The notes: generated by a model not told the origin, from the letters alone. 34,013 bases of DNA from Akkermansia muciniphila (GCA_945900785.1 CAMDJM010000051.1:1-34013), one strand, 5' to 3'. Shown: positions 23,828 through 32,346, numbered from the stretch's first letter. A program made the numbers and translations.

Positions 23828-24928
23828 TTAGGAATCGGCGCTCCAGGGTTCCCGCAGGTGGGCGATGGCATCGGCGATGTCCTGGGGGGTGATGGCTTTG
23901 CTGACGTGGGCATCGCCAAGCTGGGGCACGAGGACGAAGCGGATAGCGCCGTGCTCGAATTTCTTGTCGCGGGCCATTTTTTCGAAGAGGACGCTGTCTG
24001 GAAGGGCAGGGGAGAGGACGAGGGGGAGTTGGTAGAGGTGAAGCAGATCCAGGATTTGCCGGGAGGCGGCAGGGTCGAGACCGGCGTGGCGTTCCGAGAG
24101 GAAGAGGGCGGCGCGCAGGCCCAGGCTGATGGCTTCGCCATGGAAAAGCTCCCCGTAGCCGGCGCTGGACTCGATGGCATGCCCGATGGTGTGGCCGAAA
24201 TTGAGGAGAGCCCGGAGGCCTTTGGTTTCGAATTCATCGGCGGTGACGATGGCGGCTTTGATGGCGACATTGCGGGCGATAAGATCGGACAGGCTGCGCC
24301 GGGGGGTGGTGGCGGCAGCGGCGATGGCGGGGAGCATGGCGGCGTCGCGGATGGCGGCGTGTTTGATGATTTCGGCGAAGCCTTCGTTGAACTCGCGCCC
24401 GGGCAGGGATTCGAGGACTTCAGGATCCGCCAGGACGAGCCGGGGCTGGTGGAACGTGCCGACGAGATTTTTGCCTTCCGGGGTATTGATGCCGGTTTTG
24501 CCGCCGACGGAGCTATCCACGAGGGAGACGACGGTAGTGGGGATCTGGATGAACGGGATGCCCCGGTAAAAAATGGAAGCGGCAAACCCGGCCAGATCGC
24601 CAATGACGCCCCCCCCCAGGGCGACGAGGAAGGATTGCCGGCCTAGTCCGGCTCGGATCATCTGGCGGTTGATGGATTCCACTTCGGCAAAGCACTTCGC
24701 ATTTTCCCCGGCGGGGACGGTAATGACGGTGGGCTCGAATCCGGCCTCGCGCAGGGAGGCGGCTACCGTTTCCGCATAGAGGGGCCCGACTTTGCTGTCC
24801 GTGACGAGGGCGCAGGCTTTGGCAGTGGGGAAAAGGGCGCGGGCCTCTGCGCCGGCGGAAGAAATCAGGCCGGGGGCGATTTTGACTTCGTAGGGCGTGA
24901 GCGGCAGGGAAACGGGAACCGTAATCAT
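23828..24928 (-). CDS. aroB: 3-dehydroquinate synthase
   Basis: This 366-residue enzyme runs from the ATG at 24928; an in-frame start at 25000 would add 24 residues upstream of the usual N-terminus. The NAD-binding region LVALGGGVIGDLAGFAAS (101-118), IPTTVVSLVDSSVGGKTGIN (129-148) and FGHTIGHAIE (244-253) are diagnostic. Glu186, His246 and His263 lie where the catalytic metal ligands are expected. It converts DAHP to 3-dehydroquinate, the second step of the shikimate pathway, using NAD and a divalent metal. The gene stands alone, divergent from the sigma-factor gene. A palindromic repeat begins 18 bp after its stop. Confidence 0.96.
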   Translation of the reverse strand: MITVPVSLPLTPYEVKIAPGLISSAGAEARALFPTAKACALVTDSKVGPLYAETVAASLREAGFEPTVITVPAGENAKCFAEVESINRQMIRAGLGRQSFLVALGGGVIGDLAGFAASIFYRGIPFIQIPTTVVSLVDSSVGGKTGINTPEGKNLVGTFHQPRLVLADPEVLESLPGREFNEGFAEIIKHAAIRDAAMLPAIAAAATTPRRSLSDLIARNVAIKAAIVTADEFETKGLRALLNFGHTIGHAIESSAGYGELFHGEAISLGLRAALFLSERHAGLDPAASRQILDLLHLYQLPLVLSPALPDSVLFEKMARDKKFEHGAIRFVLVPQLGDAHVSKAITPQDIADAIAHLREPWSADS

Positions 24929-24991
24929 GGGGCAATGACCGTGTGGGGAGGCCGGACACAAGACGGAAAGTGGGCAGCGCGAGGATAAAAA

Positions 24992-25020
24992 TTGAAACAA
25001 ATTACCATCGGTGTTACGCT
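24992..25020 (+). promoter_or_regulatory. putative promoter of the ECF sigma operon
   Basis: TTGAAA (24992-24997) and TACGCT (25015-25020) are separated by 17 bp. Transcription would start near 25027, leaving a short leader before the ATG at 25044. It resembles a sigma-70-type promoter. ECF operons are often autoregulated, but I cannot tell from this site. Confidence 0.35.
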
Positions 25021-25043
25021 GATTCTGCCGTTAAGGTTCATGT

Positions 25044-25604
25044 ATGACAACCCACCCCATGAAGACCACTACTGAAGAACCCGTTCAACCCGCCGGCTGG
25101 AAAAATTGGTTTTCCACCCACGGCTCCCGCCTGCTGCTGTTCGCCCGCCAGCAGACCCGCACGTCCGAGGATGCAGAGGATGTGCTGCAGGAGGCCATGC
25201 TCCGCCTGTGGCGCAGTGGCATGATCGAAATGAACGAGGACGGGTTGACGGAACCCAGCCTGGCGGCCGCCTTTACCCACATCCGCCGCTCGGCGATCGA
25301 CCAGGCGCGCAAAAATATCCGACGCGCCAACCGCGAGGCCAAAGCCCTCGATTCCGATGAAAACGGAGCGGTGGTCTGGTTCAAGGATACATTGGAGGAG
25401 GATGAACGCTCCGCCCAGATCGAGAAAGCGATCCAAGGCCTGCCGGATTATTACAAGGAAGTGATTATCCTGAAGATTTGGGGCGACCTGACTTTTGAAC
25501 AAATCGCCGAGACGCTGGATATCCCGATGAACACCGCCGCCAGCCGTTACCGCTACGCTTTGGAAAAACTCCGCCGAACTCTGACCCCTGCGAAACTCGC
25601 ATGA
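25044..25604 (+). CDS. ECF-type RNA polymerase sigma factor
   Basis: This 186-residue sigma-70-family factor has region 2 (about 25-95), including SEDAEDVLQEAMLRLW (41-56) for core binding and FTHIRRSAIDQARK (77-90) for the -10 region, and region 4 (about 124-180). Region 4 carries GLPDYYKEVIILKIWGDLTF, followed by a helix-turn-helix with IAETLDIPMNTAASRYRYAL (154-173) for the -35. Region 3 is missing, as expected of ECF factors. A second in-frame ATG at 25059 is also possible. It overlaps the next gene by ATGA (25601-25604). It probably drives a small regulon, including its own operon. Confidence 0.92.
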   Translation: MTTHPMKTTTEEPVQPAGWKNWFSTHGSRLLLFARQQTRTSEDAEDVLQEAMLRLWRSGMIEMNEDGLTEPSLAAAFTHIRRSAIDQARKNIRRANREAKALDSDENGAVVWFKDTLEEDERSAQIEKAIQGLPDYYKEVIILKIWGDLTFEQIAETLDIPMNTAASRYRYALEKLRRTLTPAKLA

Positions 25605-26098
25605 ACGCCGAACCTGAACCTCCCATGGACCTCCATCTGCTACAACTCGAGCGGGAGCTATTCTCTCTGACCCCCATGGAAGCGCCACGCCGCTTGACGG
25701 TGCGGCTGGAGAGCCAACTGACCATTCCGGCGGTGGTGAACCAAGTGCAGCGCAGCGCGATGGCTCCCAGTGCGGTGCCCTTCCGCTGGCGGCGCATCGC
25801 GGTGCCCGCTGCGGCAGCAGTCGCGGTGGTCTCTGTTTTACACCAGATTGACCATTCCCGGCCGTCCTACCCAGGCTTGGCCCAGACGAATCCCGGGGTC
25901 GCCCGTCCGCCAGCGCAGCCCAGCATCAGCGTGAGCGCTGGCACCGGATACATGCTGCAGACGGAGCCCGTGTATGTCAGCCCTGCGGGCTGGGAACCTT
26001 CTCCTTACCAATATTATATCGGAGGAGAAGAAGACGCCGGATTCCGGCCCAGCCAATTGCGCCGCCAAGGAGCGGTAGAGTCGGTCGTCTTCCACTGA
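25601..26098 (+). CDS. membrane-anchored protein, candidate anti-sigma factor
   Basis: This 165-residue protein has one membrane segment (about 65-81, RIAVPAAAAVAVVSV). A cytoplasmic N-terminal part is Leu/Glu-rich (LHLLQLERELFSL, 11-23), and the extracytoplasmic C-terminal part (about 85-165) is rich in Pro, Ser and Tyr. It starts inside the sigma gene (ATGA), the usual place for an anti-sigma factor. The N-terminal part lacks the HxxxCxxC zinc motif of the ZAS family, so the assignment rests mainly on topology and context. The C-terminal part might act as a sensor or be cut. Function is inferred. Confidence 0.7.
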   Translation: MNAEPEPPMDLHLLQLERELFSLTPMEAPRRLTVRLESQLTIPAVVNQVQRSAMAPSAVPFRWRRIAVPAAAAVAVVSVLHQIDHSRPSYPGLAQTNPGVARPPAQPSISVSAGTGYMLQTEPVYVSPAGWEPSPYQYYIGGEEDAGFRPSQLRRQGAVESVVFH

Positions 26099-26160
26099 GC
26101 GGGGACCATTTTCCTGGAAGGACGGGAAAGCTACGCCTTCAACACTCCATTTTTGACGCC

Positions 26161-27042
26161 ATGTGTGCTTTCATCCATCCTCATTCTCCGATCCGCACGG
26201 CATTCTGGCGTCCCGGGCTGAGGGCCTTGCCTTTGGCTTGCATGATTCAGCTGGCTTTTGGAGAGGAGGCACCGCCGGAGGCCCGCCGGGCACCGGAGGA
26301 GCGGGGTTATCTGGGTGTGCTGATCACAGAACTCTGTCCGGAAGTGCGCGCCCAGACCCCGTTGAAAGCAGGGGAAGGTTTAATGATCGGACAGGTGGCC
26401 TCGGGGAGCCCCGCTGCCGCGCTGGGCCTGCAGAATTACGATATTCTGATCAAATTTAACGATCAGAGGCTGATGTCGGCAGCGCAGTTTGTCACCTTGG
26501 TGGAAAATGCAGGACCGGATTCTGAAGTGTTGTTGACCTATCTCCGGCGGGGTGGGGAATGCCTGACCAAGGTAACATTGACGGCCCCCCCGCTGGTGCC
26601 TGTCACGCCGGAGCCGAACCGCCCGGCCCGCCCTGAGGAAATGATAGGCCGCGTGATCCGGCAACTTCGGGAGAATCCGGCGGCCCTGGAAACAGTTTAC
26701 CAGATGTTGAATAGCAGACCGGCGGCCATGGAAAACAACTTGGCTGGGGTCAAACATGGATCCCGCGTGACCCTCAAGGACGATGCGGGTTCAGTGGAAC
26801 TGACCACCCTGGGGGACACTCAGGAAATCCGCACCTGGGATCCCGGGGGGCGGTTGGTATTTTCCGGCCCCTGCGGCAGCCCGGCCCAGCGTCAGGCGTT
26901 GCCGCCGGAAGTCCGCCAGCGTCTGCAATTTCTACAGGAAAAGTGCCGCACTGCCCCGCATGCCCCTTCGGCAACCCTGACCCGTCCCGCCAAGCCAGCA
27001 GCGACGGACGCGCCAGCTCCAGCTCCAGTGGGAGAAGAATGA
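26161..27042 (+). CDS. exported PDZ-domain protein
   Basis: This 293-residue protein begins with a hydrophobic signal-like region (about 14-34), followed by a linker and a PDZ domain (about 48-140). The PDZ domain has the carboxylate-binding loop YLGVLI and GLMIGQVASGSPAAALGLQNYDILIKF split over 73-99. It has no serine-protease domain. The C-terminal 150 residues contain RLRF-like polar helices and a second ordered part around VELTTLGDTQEIRTWDPGG. It lies 62 bp downstream of the candidate anti-sigma gene and is likely in the same unit. In sigma-E systems, PDZ proteins sense misfolded envelope proteins; a similar role here is an inference. Confidence 0.85.
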   Translation: MCAFIHPHSPIRTAFWRPGLRALPLACMIQLAFGEEAPPEARRAPEERGYLGVLITELCPEVRAQTPLKAGEGLMIGQVASGSPAAALGLQNYDILIKFNDQRLMSAAQFVTLVENAGPDSEVLLTYLRRGGECLTKVTLTAPPLVPVTPEPNRPARPEEMIGRVIRQLRENPAALETVYQMLNSRPAAMENNLAGVKHGSRVTLKDDAGSVELTTLGDTQEIRTWDPGGRLVFSGPCGSPAQRQALPPEVRQRLQFLQEKCRTAPHAPSATLTRPAKPAATDAPAPAPVGEE

Positions 27043-27073
27043 AAGCGGTCGGTCCGGCTGCGGTGCGTTGTAA

Positions 27074-27541
27074 CTATTTCAGTTGCGGTAGCAGGCCGGC
27101 TTCGATGGCCCGCTTGGCGTTTCCTTCGGGATCCAGTTTCCATTTATCGAGAGCCCGCTGGTCGAAGAAATAGATTTTGGCTCCTTTGTATTCGAGGCTG
27201 GGGCTGCCCGGGCAGATCAGGCTCTTGGTTTTCATGGGGCAGAATTTTTGGGGCAGCAGGGTAATTTTATCCAGCCCCAGTTTGGCTTCCATGCCCTTGA
27301 ACTGAGGCAGCAGGTCCGGAACGGCCTTGATATAATAGCGGGCGTTGGCCGAAAAAAGCTTCCCGCATTTTCCGCAGCAAAGGCCCACCTTTACTCCCTC
27401 AAATTCAACGGTTTCCTCAGTGTCCACATCATCATCGGTCATGATGGGGCACTTGGTGTTTTCCTGGGCCAGAGTTTTCATGGCGAAGGCGGGGGTGAAG
27501 GAGAGCAGGACCGCGAGGAGGAGGGAGGGATTTGGCTTCAT
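27074..27541 (-). CDS. secreted protein with two YHS-like (TRASH-related) halves
   Basis: This 155-residue exported protein has a signal peptide (about 1-20). The first half has Cys31 in KCPIMTDDDVD and a cluster VGLCCGKCGKLF (52-63) with Cys55, Cys56 and Cys59. The second half repeats the layout, with Cys101 in KFCPMKTKSL and Cys110, then IYFFDQRALDKWKLDPEG (123-140). This matches a tandem YHS domain, a metal-binding fold found in copper- and iron-related proteins. The second copy lacks the CC-xx-C cluster. It probably binds a metal in the periplasm. The gene is convergent with the PDZ gene and divergent from the epimerase. Confidence 0.8.
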   Translation of the reverse strand: MKPNPSLLLAVLLSFTPAFAMKTLAQENTKCPIMTDDDVDTEETVEFEGVKVGLCCGKCGKLFSANARYYIKAVPDLLPQFKGMEAKLGLDKITLLPQKFCPMKTKSLICPGSPSLEYKGAKIYFFDQRALDKWKLDPEGNAKRAIEAGLLPQLK

Positions 27542-27626
27542 GGGGTGGCGTTGGAGGCGTAATTAATTGACGGATTGACTCTGTCAGTTACGAATCAACC
27601 CGGCTTCCTGTTTCTTTTTTTCCATT

Positions 27627-28565
27627 ATGCCAGATCTCACCCTCATCGCCGGCTGCGGCTACCTGGGCACCGTGCTGGCCCGCGAACTTCTCGCCTCCGG
27701 ACACGCGGTCCTGGCCCTCACCCGGCAGGAAGTCAGTGCGAAGGCTTTGGGGGCTTCAGGCATCCCGGCCGTGGTGGGTGATCTTTCAGAGGCGGCCTCA
27801 GTGGCTTCCCTGCGGGATTGGCCCAGCCAAATGGAAAATGCTCCGGAGACTCTGGGGGAATTTCCCCTGCGTATTGTGCATTGTGCCGCCAGTGGACGGG
27901 GGGGGCGGGCAGAGCAATACCGGTCAGTCTACCTGGACGGCTGCCGTCATTTGCGGGCGGCTTTTCCGCAGGCCAGCCGGTTTTTTTTCACCTCCAGCAC
28001 CAGCGTTTATCCTCACATTGGTGGGGAAGTGGTCACGGAATCCAGCGACGCCCACCCGGACCGGGAAACCGGACGCATTTTGCGGGAAACGGAGGAGGAG
28101 ACTCTTGCCGCAGGCGGCTTGGTCGGGCGCCTGGCTGGGATTTATGGCCCGGGCCGCTCGTTCCTGCTGAAGAATTTCCTTGCCGGGCAAGCTCTGGTCG
28201 ATGTCCGCACCGAGCCGCCCGCGACGCCTGATGGCCGATGGGTGAATCAAATCCATGTCCGTGACGCGGCCCGGGCCATCATTCATTTGCTGGAGCGGCC
28301 CGGGTCCCCCGTCAAAGAACCCGGAATCTTCAATATCGCGGATTCCACACCGCTGCTGCAGCGCCCGCTTTACCAGCGCCTGAGTGAAAAATTCAGCCTG
28401 CCGCTGCCGCCGGATGCCCTGCCGGATCTGGAACGCAAACGGGGCTGGACCCATAAACAAGTCAGCAACGCCCGCCTCCTTGCCAGTGGCTGGAAACCGC
28501 TGTATCCAGACTGGTTTGCGGCCTTGGAGCACGACCCTGCTTTTCTGCCCTCTGTGACAAGTTAA
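27627..28565 (+). CDS. NAD-dependent epimerase/dehydratase family (YeeZ-like)
   Basis: This 312-residue protein has a Rossmann fold starting LIAGCGYLGTVLARELL (6-22), with GxGYLG as the nucleotide loop. The tract FFTSSTSVYPHIGGE contains the SST/Tyr part of an SDR-like active site, but a clear YxxxK is missing, as in YeeZ/YbjT-type atypical members. RGRLAGIYGPGRS-like sequence VGRLAGIYGPGRS follows in the substrate-binding half. The exact substrate is unknown; it may be a nucleotide-sugar or a regulatory ligand. It is preceded by an 85-bp intergenic region and followed 79 bp later by a small protein on the same strand. Confidence 0.88.
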   Translation: MPDLTLIAGCGYLGTVLARELLASGHAVLALTRQEVSAKALGASGIPAVVGDLSEAASVASLRDWPSQMENAPETLGEFPLRIVHCAASGRGGRAEQYRSVYLDGCRHLRAAFPQASRFFFTSSTSVYPHIGGEVVTESSDAHPDRETGRILRETEEETLAAGGLVGRLAGIYGPGRSFLLKNFLAGQALVDVRTEPPATPDGRWVNQIHVRDAARAIIHLLERPGSPVKEPGIFNIADSTPLLQRPLYQRLSEKFSLPLPPDALPDLERKRGWTHKQVSNARLLASGWKPLYPDWFAALEHDPAFLPSVTS

Positions 28566-28644
28566 TCCTTTTTGCCCCCCCGCCGGCATCCGCTTCTCTG
28601 GCAATGCTGACCGCCAAACTCATCCCCTCAACGATTTCCTTCTC

Positions 28645-28956
28645 ATGAACCTCCTGCTCACCCTTCTCCAAACCAAGCTCAATTCCTCTGGTCTCGACTG
28701 GATCAGAGTCGAATCCCTGAACCTCAGTCCGGGCCAGAAAACCCTGACTGCTGACCTGAAACTTGCGGGTGAGAGCGAACTCATCCGCCTGACCGGAACC
28801 TACAGCGTGACCGCCTCCAACGCCATCCGGCTGGATTCCCTGGTCGCCTCCCGCCAGTGGCTGACCGAGGTCGCCGACCTGGTCCTGGCAAAGACGGGAC
28901 GGGAATTGCCCCTGCCTGATGGACTGAAAGGAAAGATGATAAGACTTTTCCTTTAG
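28645..28956 (+). CDS. small hypothetical protein
   Basis: This 103-residue protein has no signal peptide or clear membrane segment. An N-terminal helix (MNLLLTLLQTKL) precedes a beta-rich part (LDWIRVESLNLSPGQKTLTAD, split at 17-37) that alternates hydrophobic and polar residues, and a C-terminal helix ends in GKMIRLFL. It resembles small adaptor-like proteins, but I cannot name a family. It lies 79 bp after the epimerase and its stop is 8 bp from the convergent rsgA stop. Codon use is like that of its neighbours, supporting a real gene. Confidence 0.65.
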   Translation: MNLLLTLLQTKLNSSGLDWIRVESLNLSPGQKTLTADLKLAGESELIRLTGTYSVTASNAIRLDSLVASRQWLTEVADLVLAKTGRELPLPDGLKGKMIRLFL

Positions 28957-28964
28957 AAAACCCT

Positions 28965-30089
28965 TCAGGCGCGGGGTTTGAGGTCGCGTTCGATTTCGCG
29001 GCGGTCGACGGGATTGCGGGCTTTGACCTTGTGGTCGCGCTTGGCGCGGCGTTCTACGGTCATTTGCCGGGTTTTGGAGCGGGCGGCGAGTTTGGCCAGC
29101 TCGGCATCGAGTTTGAGGAAGCCTTCATAGCGTGCTTCATCGAGACGGTTTTCCTGGACGGCCTGGCGGATGGCGCAGCCAGCATCGGAGGTGTGTTTGC
29201 AGTCATGGAAGCGGCAGCTGGTGGCGATGCCGGCGATGTCCTCAAAGCGCTCGCGGAGGGTGGTCTCGTCGGTCCACATCTGCACTTCGCGGATGCCGGG
29301 ATTGTCGACGATGATGCCGCCGCGGCGCAGGACCATCAGCTCGCGGGCGGTGGTGGTGTGGCGGCCTTTGCCGGTAATTTCATTTACCGCACCGGTCCAT
29401 TGGAATTCATCGCCGCCGAGGAGTTGGTTGATCAGGGCGGACTTGCCGACGCCACTGGATCCGATCATGGCGACGGTAGCTCCGGGCTGGAAGTAGGGCT
29501 TCAGGGCCTTGAGCCCTTTCTTTTCGTGGGCGCTGGTGATATGGACGTGGGCCTGCGGATTCAAGCCGAGGATGGTGGCGGCGGCGGCCTCGTTTTTTTC
29601 CCGCTCGTAGAGGTCGCATTTGTTCAACAACACGACGGCCTGGGCTCCACAGCGGCCAATGATGGCGAAAAAGCGCTCCATGCGGCGGGGGTTGAAATCG
29701 GGCCCGGCTTCGGTGACGACGACGACGACATCGACATTGGCTACCATGACCTGTTCTTCGGTGCTTTGACCGGCAGCCTTGCGGGAGAGGCGGTTGCGGC
29801 GGGGCAGGCGGGCGCGGATGACGGTTTCGCCTTCCGCCTGGCCCAGCTCCAGCGCGACCCAATCTCCCACGGCGGGTAGATCGGCATCGGTGGCGGCATC
29901 GTGATAGACCTTGCCGCCGAGCACGACTTCCACTTCCCCGAAGGCACCGTCCCTGACGTAAAGGGCCCCGCAGGTAATTTTGTTATCGCGGATCAGGCGG
30001 GCCGGGATGCAGCCGGGCGGGGCGCAGGCGGCGAAGGCGGCGGCCATGGCATCATCCCATCCCAGATCCTCCAGACACCGTGCCGCCAT
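28965..30089 (-). CDS. rsgA: ribosome small-subunit-dependent GTPase A
   Basis: This 374-residue GTPase has the circularly permuted order of the RsgA/YjeQ family: G4 NKCD (156-159) comes before G1 GSSGVGKS (210-217) and G3 DNPG (262-265). An N-terminal OB-fold (about 35-95) contains the RLPRRNRLSRKAAGQ segment near its end. The C-terminal zinc site has Cys292, Cys297, His299 and Cys305 (C-x4-C-x-H-x5-C). It helps late maturation of the 30S subunit and hydrolyses GTP on the ribosome. It stops 8 bp from the convergent small gene and lies immediately downstream of the His-rich gene (8-bp gap), so it may share its transcript. Confidence 0.96.
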   Translation of the reverse strand: MAARCLEDLGWDDAMAAAFAACAPPGCIPARLIRDNKITCGALYVRDGAFGEVEVVLGGKVYHDAATDADLPAVGDWVALELGQAEGETVIRARLPRRNRLSRKAAGQSTEEQVMVANVDVVVVVTEAGPDFNPRRMERFFAIIGRCGAQAVVLLNKCDLYEREKNEAAAATILGLNPQAHVHITSAHEKKGLKALKPYFQPGATVAMIGSSGVGKSALINQLLGGDEFQWTGAVNEITGKGRHTTTARELMVLRRGGIIVDNPGIREVQMWTDETTLRERFEDIAGIATSCRFHDCKHTSDAGCAIRQAVQENRLDEARYEGFLKLDAELAKLAARSKTRQMTVERRAKRDHKVKARNPVDRREIERDLKPRA

Positions 30090-30097
30090 GACTGTTT

Positions 30098-31333
30098 TTA
30101 AAAAGCGTTTTGGCTTTTGGGCCGGATGGTAGGTTGGGCATCCGTGGCGCGCAGCAGGGCGACGGTGATGCCGCGTTCTTCCACATAATCGATCTGGCCC
30201 TTGACCTTAAACCACCCCATTTCCTGCAAGGCAGGCACAGGTCCGGCAAAGACGATGGGAAGCGAGTAAGGGCGGGCATCTGCGGCACAGCAGGTCATTT
30301 GGAGCACAAAGACGCGCCACCGGCCAGGCTCAGTGGTGGAAGTATCTTTGACCACCTGGCCAATGGTTTCCACGCCCTGGCCTTTCATGACTTTGGCATA
30401 CTCGGGGTCGGAGCCACTGTAGTAAAGCTGCATCACATCGAGATCGAAATTCCCGTCCTTGTTCCGCTTTTGATATTTCTCGATGGTCTCCAGGGTGAGT
30501 CCAGCGCCTGGAGCCGCCTCGCCGATGGGGGTGGCAGGGCTCAGGCGGTGTTGGGCCGGCACGGCACCCGGTGGTCCGCTGCGGCCGGCGTCTGCCATGA
30601 GCATGTTCTGCTTGTAGGAATCACTGAACACATCCGGTGTTATGGCGGCGGCACCCGTGATGGAAATGGCCAGCAGCACCAAAGCCATGCCGCGGCCTCC
30701 GGGGGTGCCATCATGGTCATGGTCATGGGCGGCATGGGGCCCATGGTCGTGTTCGTGGGGGGGGACGTGATCATCTTCACGTTCGTGATTATGTCCGCAG
30801 GTTTCGCCTTCGGCGTGATCATGGCCACAGGACTTGGCTACTGCTGGGGAGCAGAAACTGGCAGGCTCATCATGCTGATCGCGATGATGGGCGTGGGCGT
30901 GGTCGTGGTCGTGATCATGACCGCTGCAGGATTCTCCTTCTCCATGGTCATGACCACAGTCGTCCGGGATGGCGCGCATTTGCCAATTGAAGAGGCCCAT
31001 GACGCCGAGGAGGAGGCCGCCGATCAGCACCTGAATGCGGAAGCTGCCCTCGCTGGTTAAATAGTGGTTGATCCGCCCGCTGGTGTAAAACCAAACCAGC
31101 ACTACCGCCCAAAGCAGGAGGACGAGGAGTTCCAAAAACAGCAAAAACCGGCGGGTCCATTCCTGCTCGGTGAGCGCCACCGGGCCGCTGGGTTGGTGAT
31201 CGTGGGCATGGTTATGATCATGGTCGTGGGAGTGATCATGTCCGCAGCCGGGACCATGGACGTGGGGGTGATCGGCGTGGGAAGGCCCACCAGTGGGCCC
31301 GTGGTCCGGGGTGGAGGGGGAAGGGGTGCTCAT
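30098..31333 (-). CDS. His-rich DUF1980/TIGR03943-type membrane protein
   Basis: This 411-residue protein starts at the ATG at 31333, which overlaps the permease stop as ATGA. The N-terminus (11-46) carries 13 His. Hydrophobic segments lie about 62-84 and 99-117, and a third at 214-232. The loop between the second and third (126-208) has about 22 His and five Cys in a CGHDH pattern. The C-terminal DUF1980 domain has LQMTCCAADARPYSLPIVF near 345-363. These proteins pair with DUF318 permeases and in Firmicutes (YcgQ/YcgR) are under zinc control. Here the His/Cys stretches suggest zinc, cobalt or copper handling. The domain and context make the role in metal transport plausible but not proven. 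Confidence 0.88.
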   Translation of the reverse strand: MSTPSPSTPDHGPTGGPSHADHPHVHGPGCGHDHSHDHDHNHAHDHQPSGPVALTEQEWTRRFLLFLELLVLLLWAVVLVWFYTSGRINHYLTSEGSFRIQVLIGGLLLGVMGLFNWQMRAIPDDCGHDHGEGESCSGHDHDHDHAHAHHRDQHDEPASFCSPAVAKSCGHDHAEGETCGHNHEREDDHVPPHEHDHGPHAAHDHDHDGTPGGRGMALVLLAISITGAAAITPDVFSDSYKQNMLMADAGRSGPPGAVPAQHRLSPATPIGEAAPGAGLTLETIEKYQKRNKDGNFDLDVMQLYYSGSDPEYAKVMKGQGVETIGQVVKDTSTTEPGRWRVFVLQMTCCAADARPYSLPIVFAGPVPALQEMGWFKVKGQIDYVEERGITVALLRATDAQPTIRPKSQNAF

Positions 31334-32346
31334 GATTTTAACCAGGTTAGATTTTTCAGCCAGGGCCACCAGGCTTCCATGGCAAATCCGGCCCCATAAA
31401 CGGCGAGGAAGAGGAAAATCCCCAGCAGGAGGACGGCGCGGGGTTTCAGCACGGTGGAATAAAGGAAGAGCAGCTTCAGATCAAACATAGGGCCAAATAC
31501 GAGGAAGGCCAGCTTGGCCACGGCGGGGAAGAGATTGTCCGCCGCGATGATGAAGGCATCCGTGGTGCTGCACAGGCTGAGGATGAAGGCCATCGCCATC
31601 AGCACCGGCGCGGCGATCCAGTGGTTTCCAGCCACCAGGGCCATGCCATCCTGCAGGGCGGGGCGGTAAAAGACCTGGGTTTTCAGGATCGAGGCGATGG
31701 CGACGCCGACCACAAAATACAGGGCCACATCCAAAAAGTCCCGCTGCGCGGTCCGCATCGCCTGGACGAATTTTTTGCCATGATCGGTGGGCGCCCTGGC
31801 GATGGTTTCATCACTCAATGCGGCGGCGGGGACTGGTTTGGAAATTTTGGCCAGCACGCTGTCCTTTAACACTGCGGAAGCTGCGAAACGTGAAATCACC
31901 ACTCCAGCGAGCACGGCGATCACGTAACCCAGTCCAGTGCGGGATAGCATCATCAGGAGCGGGTCGCGCCCTTGAAAAGCGGTCCAGGTGCTGAGGGCGA
32001 CGATGGGATTTACGATAGGTGCCGCCAGCATGTAGGTCATGGCACAGCCGAGGGGCAGGCCTTTCTGCACCAGCCGCCGGATCACGGGAACGATGGCGCA
32101 TTCACAGACCGGGAAGATGATGCCCAGCAGACCGCTGACTAAAACCGCTGGCAGAGCCCGCTTCGGCAGCAGGCGGTCCATGGCTCCGGAAGGCAGCCAG
32201 GCATCAATCACTCCGGAGATCAGCGCTCCCAGTAAAATGAAGGGAGCGCCTTCCAGCAAAATACTGAGAAAGGCGAAGGCGATGTCCCCGGTGGGACTGG
32301 GAGAAGGAATCGACATGCGGGAGAAAGACGGGGAAGAATCCTCCAT
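31330..32346 (-). CDS. DUF318-family permease
   Basis: This 338-residue membrane protein runs from the ATG at 32346; a GTG at 32370 or an ATG at 32316 are alternatives. It starts with a short polar stretch and AFAFLSILLEGAPFILLG, followed by GIIFPVCECAIVPVIRRL with the family's paired cysteines, and GCAMTYMLAAPIVNPIVAL. About eight to ten helices are arranged in two inverted halves. DUF318 members (YraQ, YcgR, ArsP-like) export or move metals or organo-arsenicals. It is co-translated (ATGA overlap at 31330-31333) with the His-rich DUF1980 protein, so together they form the membrane part of one system. Confidence 0.9.
   Translation of the reverse strand: MEDSSPSFSRMSIPSPSPTGDIAFAFLSILLEGAPFILLGALISGVIDAWLPSGAMDRLLPKRALPAVLVSGLLGIIFPVCECAIVPVIRRLVQKGLPLGCAMTYMLAAPIVNPIVALSTWTAFQGRDPLLMMLSRTGLGYVIAVLAGVVISRFAASAVLKDSVLAKISKPVPAAALSDETIARAPTDHGKKFVQAMRTAQRDFLDVALYFVVGVAIASILKTQVFYRPALQDGMALVAGNHWIAAPVLMAMAFILSLCSTTDAFIIAADNLFPAVAKLAFLVFGPMFDLKLLFLYSTVLKPRAVLLLGIFLFLAVYGAGFAMEAWWPWLKNLTWLKS

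Noticed and set aside
30640-31300. Runs of CATG/ATCATGG-like sequence that look like a DNA repeat array
   Set aside because: They are explained by the codons for the His/Asp-rich stretches of the DUF1980 protein.
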